In this document: piece after piece, positions 59,681 to 64,000 of the stretch | Layout: each line of letters begins with the position of its first letter | Position numbering within the stretch: position 1 is the first letter of the stretch | Assembly: GCF_002631205.1 (NCBI RefSeq) | Contig: NZ_PDLO01000001.1 | Span: 1,116,001 to 1,180,000, forward strand | Source of the DNA: Neolewinella marina | GTDB taxonomy: Bacteria > Bacteroidota > Bacteroidia > Chitinophagales > Saprospiraceae | Direction: 5' to 3' | Length of the DNA stretch: 64,000 nucleotides | Position numbers and translations under genes: made by a program | Notes under the pieces: generated by a model | Databases searched by the model: none | The model's input: only the letters and a program-made list of their open reading frames with translations | What the model was told of the DNA's origin: nothing

Positions 59681-61639
59681 ATGCGTCACCCCCTGGTGCA
59701 TCGACTGTTCGCCCTCGCGCTGTTGCTGGCTGCCGCCCAACCCGGTCGATCCCAGCCCGTCATTGTACTGGACGTCGATCGCGGGATACAGACCGTCGGC
59801 CGCCATACCGCCTACTACCGCAGCGACCGGGAATTGTCCGTGGACGAGGCCATCCAACTCGACCGGGCGGGTGCCTTCCTCCCCCACCCCCAGGATGCGC
59901 CGAACTTCGCCGCCACCTCCGACGAGATCTGGTTCCGTTTCACCGTCCGCAAGGTCTCCCCCCTCCCTTTCTACCTCCACCTGGGCTCGGCCTTCCTGGA
60001 CCGCGTCGCCCTGTACCAGATGGCCACCGACGGACCACGGTTGCTGCGGCGCACGGGCGACGACCTGCCCTTCGCGGAGCGTGACGTGCAGGTCCCCAGT
60101 TTCCTGCTGAGCCTTGACCAGCGGGTGGGTGAAACCCGCACCTATTACCTGAGCGTCAGTTCCCTCCAGCCGCTCTTTTTCTCGATGCGAACGGGCACCC
60201 CCAAGGCGCTCTTCGAAGACTTGCACGGCCAGGATTTCCTCCAGGGCATTTACTTCGGCTTCATGCTGCTCATCATGGTGTACAACGCCCTGATCTACGT
60301 CTCCCTGCGGGAAAGGGTGTACCTCTACTACGGCTTTTACCTCCTGAGCATCACCCTTTTCATGGGCTTCGTGGTCCAGTACCTCTTCCAGTACCTCTGG
60401 CCCAACCTTCCCCAGCTGAACCGCTATGCGGTGGCGAGTGCGGGACTGACCATCATTTCGGCCGTCCTTTTCTCCCGTCACTTTCTCTCCACCCTGACCC
60501 AGGCCCCTCGCTTTCACCGGCTGTCGCGCTTCTTCCTGGGGCTGGGCGGCCTCATCATCCTCCTGGTGGTGGCCCAGTTTCACCTGCTGGCCCTCATGCT
60601 GGCCCAGGTAGGTATCCTGCTTATGGCCATCTTCCTGTTCGTGCTTGGGGTGATGGTATACCGCCGGGGCTTTTCACCGGCCAAGTATTACCTGCTGGCC
60701 TGGGGAGTACTCATCGGTGGCTTCATCGCCGGCATGCTGGAATCCCTGAACATCCTGCCGGTGAGCCCCCACCTCAATTCCATGCAGGTCGGCTCGGCCC
60801 TGGAGGTGACCCTCCTCTCCTTCGCCCTGGCCGACCGCATCAACATCTACAAGCGCGACCGCCTGGAAGCCCAGCGGGAAGCCCTGCGCGCCGCCCAGGA
60901 GGCCAACGCCGTGATCGCCCAGCAGAACGAGCTGCTGGAACAGCGGGTCCAGAAGCGCACCCGCCAACTCGACGAGACCCTCCGCCTGGTGGAACTTGAG
61001 CGGGCCAAGTCGGACCACCTGCTGCTCAGCATCCTACCCGACGACATCGCTACCGAGTTAAAGGAAAGGGGGCACGCCGAGCCGCGCTTCTTCCGCTCGG
61101 TGTCGGTGATGTTCATGGACATCGTACAGTTCTCCACCCTTACCCGGGGACTGCCCGCCCGCGAGCTGGTGGACCGCCTCGACCACATCTTCATCTGTAT
61201 CGACGACATCATCAGTACCCACCGGCTGGAGAAGATCAAGACCATTGGCGACGCTTACATGGCCGCCGGCGGACTACCCATCATCGACGACGACCACGCC
61301 ACCCAGGTGGTCGAGGCGGCCCGCGACATCCACCGCTGCATCTCCCGGCTGCCCCCCGACAGCCACGGCAATACCTGGCAGCTTCGCATCGGCGTCCACT
61401 CCGGCCCGGTCGTGGCCGGGGTGGTGGGCAAGAAGAAGTTCGCCTACGACATCTGGGGGGAGACGGTCAACCTGGCCTCCCGGATGGAAGCCAACAGCGC
61501 CCCGGGCCGCATCAACGTCTCCGAGGCCACCTACTCCCTCATCCGTCACCGCATCAACTGCACCTTCCGCGGACAGATTGAAGCGAAGAACATGGGGCAG
61601 GTGGGCATGTATTTCGTGGAAGAACCCACAACCCTATAG
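59681..61639 (+). CDS. Class III adenylate cyclase with 7TM-DISM receptor
   Basis: 652 residues from MRHPLVHRLFALALLL at 59681, which starts a signal peptide; the longer frame lacks one. Order: extracellular 7TMR-DISM-type domain (about 25-185), seven transmembrane helices (about 190-385), a coiled coil (about 395-455; QNELLEQRVQKRTRQLDE) and a catalytic domain (about 470-645). Metal Asp residues are in MFMDIVQFS and the Asp of KTIGDAYMA; the Lys of KIKTIGD and the Asp of YDIWGETVN select ATP over GTP, so cAMP is the likely product. The C-terminus FVEEPTTL overlaps the M48 gene stop by 6 bp, convergent. The ligand is unknown. Confidence 0.9.
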   Translation: MRHPLVHRLFALALLLAAAQPGRSQPVIVLDVDRGIQTVGRHTAYYRSDRELSVDEAIQLDRAGAFLPHPQDAPNFAATSDEIWFRFTVRKVSPLPFYLHLGSAFLDRVALYQMATDGPRLLRRTGDDLPFAERDVQVPSFLLSLDQRVGETRTYYLSVSSLQPLFFSMRTGTPKALFEDLHGQDFLQGIYFGFMLLIMVYNALIYVSLRERVYLYYGFYLLSITLFMGFVVQYLFQYLWPNLPQLNRYAVASAGLTIISAVLFSRHFLSTLTQAPRFHRLSRFFLGLGGLIILLVVAQFHLLALMLAQVGILLMAIFLFVLGVMVYRRGFSPAKYYLLAWGVLIGGFIAGMLESLNILPVSPHLNSMQVGSALEVTLLSFALADRINIYKRDRLEAQREALRAAQEANAVIAQQNELLEQRVQKRTRQLDETLRLVELERAKSDHLLLSILPDDIATELKERGHAEPRFFRSVSVMFMDIVQFSTLTRGLPARELVDRLDHIFICIDDIISTHRLEKIKTIGDAYMAAGGLPIIDDDHATQVVEAARDIHRCISRLPPDSHGNTWQLRIGVHSGPVVAGVVGKKKFAYDIWGETVNLASRMEANSAPGRINVSEATYSLIRHRINCTFRGQIEAKNMGQVGMYFVEEPTTL

Positions 61640-62410
61640 CTGCTGTAACAGCCGGCGAAAAGCCTCGGCATCGGCCTGCTTTGCCGCACACTCCAGGTCG
61701 GCGGCCCGGGCGTTGATCTTCGCTACCCGGTTCTGCGGACTGGGGTGGGTACTCAGGAATTCCACTACCCCGCCCCGGCTTTCCACCTGCTCGAAGAAGC
61801 CCGCCGCGCCGTTGGTGGCGTAGGGGGTTCCGCAGAGGTAGTCGACCGAGCGGGCGTCGGCCTCGGCTTCGTCGGCCCGGCTGAAGCCCAGGTTGATGAG
61901 TTGTCCGGCGATCTGCGCCAGGATGCCGCTGTTGTCCGCTCCGGTCAGCAGTCGTTCCAGGGTAGCCAGCCCGAATCGCTTGGTGGCCTGCTGGGTACTG
62001 TGACGCTCGGCGGCGTGGGCGATTTCGTGGGCCAGCACGCCGGCCAGCTGGTCGGGACCGGCCAGCGACTTGAGCAGCCCGGTATAAACGAAGAGGTAGC
62101 CCCCCGGCGCGGCAAAGGCGTTATCTACCGGCTGGTCGATCAGGGTGACCCGGTAGGGAAAGACGTCGGCGTGGGCCACCTCCCCGGTGGCTACGATCTC
62201 GTCGACCATCCCCTGCACGTAGGCGTACACCGCGGGGTGGGCGTCAGGCGAAAGGACGGGAAAGCGATCGGGCTGCTGCAGGATCTCCGCCACGGTCTGT
62301 TGCCCCAGTTGTACATCCTGCTGGACGGGGAACACGTTGATGTCCGGTCCGCCCGAACAGGCGGTAAGGCAGGTGGCAAGGAGCCAGGGAAGTAGGCGGA
62401 GCAGCGGCAT
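61634..62410 (-). CDS. M48-family metallopeptidase, lipoprotein
   Basis: 258 residues from MPLLRLLPWLLATCLTACSG at 62410, with a lipobox (CLTAC). Zinc site: AGVLAHEIAHAAERHSTQQA (HExxH) and the downstream Glu in FSRADEAEADARSVDYL. Followed by NGAAGFFEQVE and STHPSPQNRVAKI, typical of BepA/LoiP-type outer-membrane proteases that clear misfolded proteins. Length is typical. Convergent with the cyclase gene. Confidence 0.92.
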   Translation of the reverse strand: MPLLRLLPWLLATCLTACSGGPDINVFPVQQDVQLGQQTVAEILQQPDRFPVLSPDAHPAVYAYVQGMVDEIVATGEVAHADVFPYRVTLIDQPVDNAFAAPGGYLFVYTGLLKSLAGPDQLAGVLAHEIAHAAERHSTQQATKRFGLATLERLLTGADNSGILAQIAGQLINLGFSRADEAEADARSVDYLCGTPYATNGAAGFFEQVESRGGVVEFLSTHPSPQNRVAKINARAADLECAAKQADAEAFRRLLQQL

Positions 62411-62462
62411 TACCGGTGAAAAGCCGCAGAGGGGCACCGGTGTTCGCTATTCCGTCCCTCGG

Positions 62463-63281
62463 CTACTGCACCCATTTCTCCACTTCCGGTCGCAACCAGG
62501 GCCGCACTGCGGCGTAGGGCAGGTCGATCACCACCTCCCCCACTGCGTAGGGCGCGATTTCGTAGGGTGGGTATACGAAACGGACCCCGCCGGGCAGGGG
62601 CGCCAGGTTGTCGGTCACCGGCACGGAATCTACCAATAGCCCTCCCTCGGTCAGCGAATCGGCCCGGGCCATGAGCAGTCGGCTGAGTTCGGCTTCGCTA
62701 CCTGGGCGGAACAGGTCCGCAGGGGTCAGGCGGCGGGGCGGTCGGGTCGCGAACGCCAGCAGCGTTGTGCCGTAGTTCCCATGAGCGCCTCCGCTGTAGG
62801 TGTAGGTACTGTGAGCAAGTACGATGAGGCTGTCCGACTGAAAGACCACTTCCGTCGCGTCCTCCTCCTCCACCGTGAAGGAGTGGGGGGCCTCCTGCAA
62901 CCATTCCTCTTCCAGCTCCTGCTCCCGGTAGTCGGTAAACCGCTGTTCCAGTACGTCCGGCATCACCTCTTTCAGGTTACCGCCGTCGGTCACGGGGGAA
63001 CCCACCACGTGGTCGGTCAGGCGCTTATTGATGAAGCGGCGCAGTTCCGGATCCCCGCCGAAGGCAACCAACGTCGATAACCGGTAGGTGAAATATGGAC
63101 CCCGGGGGCGGAGGGCAGCGGAATCCTCCAGTGCGTAGGGCTCCCATTCCAGGGGCTCGTAGGTCCTTTCTTCGGCATCCGCTTCAGGGGTAACCGGATC
63201 GGGGTCGGCATTTCCACATCCCAGGAATAAGGCAAGTAGGAGCAGCAGGGCGGCGGCGCGCGGGTACCAGGAGAAACTCAT
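62463..63281 (-). CDS. DUF3298 family lipoprotein
   Basis: 272 residues from MSFSWYPRAAALLLLLALFLGC at 63281 with a lipobox (LFLGC). A PdaC-like DUF4163 part (about 45-160) and a DUF3298 domain (about 165-272): HSTYTYSGGAHGNYGTTL, LTPADLFRPG, YEIAPYAVGEVVIDLPY. The family occurs in RsiV-type anti-sigma proteins and deacetylase fusions, where it may bind lysozyme or cell-wall fragments. No deacetylase domain is present. It is 53 bp ahead of the M48 gene and may be in one operon. Confidence 0.82.
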   Translation of the reverse strand: MSFSWYPRAAALLLLLALFLGCGNADPDPVTPEADAEERTYEPLEWEPYALEDSAALRPRGPYFTYRLSTLVAFGGDPELRRFINKRLTDHVVGSPVTDGGNLKEVMPDVLEQRFTDYREQELEEEWLQEAPHSFTVEEEDATEVVFQSDSLIVLAHSTYTYSGGAHGNYGTTLLAFATRPPRRLTPADLFRPGSEAELSRLLMARADSLTEGGLLVDSVPVTDNLAPLPGGVRFVYPPYEIAPYAVGEVVIDLPYAAVRPWLRPEVEKWVQ

Positions 63282-63317
63282 GAAGGCCAAGGTAAGGTGG
63301 TCCGGCCGGTCAGTGCT

Positions 63318-63737
63318 TTATTCGTCCACCTCCGTGGGCGGGTCTGCGGGAGCGGCCCGCTGCTGGGTCAGCGCCTCGCACCCGTGGATACAGGTAAACA
63401 ACAGTGCCAGCAGGAAGAGCGCGATCTGAATCAGCGACTTGCTCGTCACGCTGGGGGCGTACACGGTGGGGTCCGGAGTGGGCTGTCCGGCCTCCGGGGC
63501 GGGCGCTTCCGCCGACAGCTCCCCCGTCATCGACAGCATGGTGGCCACCCCGAAGACGACGGAAAGCAGGTAAAAGACCCAGGCCGTGAGGATCGGCCAC
63601 AGGGGTACCCCGGAAATATCCCCCACGAAGTCCGAGGAGAAGGTGATGGTCAGGGCGATCATCCCCGTGGCCAGGGTGATCAGCAACTTGGTACTGTCGG
63701 CGGCAAAGTCGAACGCCTTCATCTGTCGGTCACCCAT
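63318..63737 (-). CDS. Small membrane protein, three transmembrane helices
   Basis: 139 residues. Helices at about 17-37 (LLITLATGMIALTITF), 46-68 (LWPILTAWVFYLLSVVFGVA) and 100-118 (LIQIALFLLALLFTCIHGC), with a Pro-rich loop between the second and third (EAPAPEAGQPTPDPTVY). Family unknown. The start lies 7 bp from the stop of the preceding gene, so it is probably second in an operon. Confidence 0.75.
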   Translation of the reverse strand: MGDRQMKAFDFAADSTKLLITLATGMIALTITFSSDFVGDISGVPLWPILTAWVFYLLSVVFGVATMLSMTGELSAEAPAPEAGQPTPDPTVYAPSVTSKSLIQIALFLLALLFTCIHGCEALTQQRAAPADPPTEVDE

Positions 63738-63743
63738 GACCGC

Positions 63744-64000
63744 CTATTTGCAGATGGGCCACATCGGGCACAGGCGGGCCTTGGCCCAGGCCAGCGTATC
63801 CTCGCCGATTACCCCGCCGTGCCCTCCGTCGAGGTATACCTCGCCCCGGGCAATGATCATATTATCTATAAAAATGCCGAGTTGCTTTTCCGCGATGCGG
63901 GTCAGCTGGGCCGGGGAAGCACCGCCGTAGTCGGCCGGCGGATTCAGGATCGCCGCGGCGGCCTGTCCCGCCATATACTGTATCTCTCCCTCGGAACCCG
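63744..64000 (-). CDS. Unknown protein, C-terminal end (partial)
   Basis: The last ~85 residues of a gene that continues past the right edge; the first ATG in the frame, 63974, is probably internal because the frame stays open. The segment has ADYGGASPAQLTRIAEKQLG, IDNMIIARGEVYLDGGHGG and a C-terminal CPMWPIC. Not enough to assign a family. Confidence 0.6.
   Translation of the reverse strand, partial: GSEGEIQYMAGQAAAAILNPPADYGGASPAQLTRIAEKQLGIFIDNMIIARGEVYLDGGHGGVIGEDTLAWAKARLCPMWPICK

Overview
The window looks like a chromosomal segment of a marine, high-GC member of the Bacteroidota, most like Saprospiria (Lewinella/Neolewinella type). This is inferred from a TonB-dependent receptor with a carboxypeptidase-like N-terminal domain, type IX secretion (T9SS) C-terminal sorting domains, LytS/LytTR signalling, a PL7 alginate lyase, FGE/SUMF1-fold secreted proteins, a Bacteroidetes-type promoter (TTTG-N21-TAnnTTTG) and few Shine-Dalgarno sites. 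No rRNA, tRNA, transposase or phage gene was recognised.

Layout. 1-5435: end of an RND efflux pump, an Old Yellow Enzyme, a metallo-beta-lactamase/rhodanese protein with a decayed metal site, and a LytS-type kinase with its LytTR regulator. 5551-11508: a giant alpha-2-macroglobulin-like protein. 11675-20108: housekeeping and conserved proteins (YCII, tocopherol-cyclase-like, ArgE, DUF4385, OmpA, ComM/YifB, a membrane protein). 20415-25363: a two-gene cassette (secreted SUMF1 protein plus small T9SS cargo) present twice in tandem, each copy closed by its own terminator. 25426-34188: a T9SS metalloprotease, an orphan LytTR protein with a decayed receiver, small lipoproteins and hypotheticals, and an AraC-associated cluster of cupin/carboxymuconolactone decarboxylase, cupin/DUF4440 and alpha/beta hydrolase genes. 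34249-34408: a 160-bp symmetrical hairpin element. 34502-35870: inorganic pyrophosphatase and a small secreted protein.

35877-50958 is the most distinctive part: a CRISPR-Cas locus of visibly lower GC than its surroundings, bounded on both sides by the same family of REP-like repeats. All genes run on the minus strand: WYL regulator, cas6, cas5, cas8, cas7, cas3, cas4 (frameshifted), cas1, cas2, leader, array. The array has 68 repeats and 67 spacers. Repeat polarity (the transcribed repeat ends in ATTGAAAG) and a near-perfect Bacteroidetes promoter in the leader show that it too is read on the minus strand, so the newest spacers are at about 40,760 and the oldest at about 36,430. Two spacers acquired far apart encode the same peptide (MSTMAGTVQVT) with only synonymous differences, so the system met two diverged versions of one target gene. 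A block of nine variant repeats in the middle records a change in repeat sequence that was later lost.

50968-64000: alginate lyase with a palindromic operator candidate upstream, a hypothetical protein, a large TonB-dependent receptor, a lipoprotein paralogous to one at 29471, an FAD oxidoreductase with a partner gene, a 7TM-DISM adenylate cyclase, an M48 lipoprotein protease, a DUF3298 lipoprotein, a small membrane protein and the end of a further gene. Gene starts were chosen by signal peptides, family N-termini and overlaps. GC statements are by eye.
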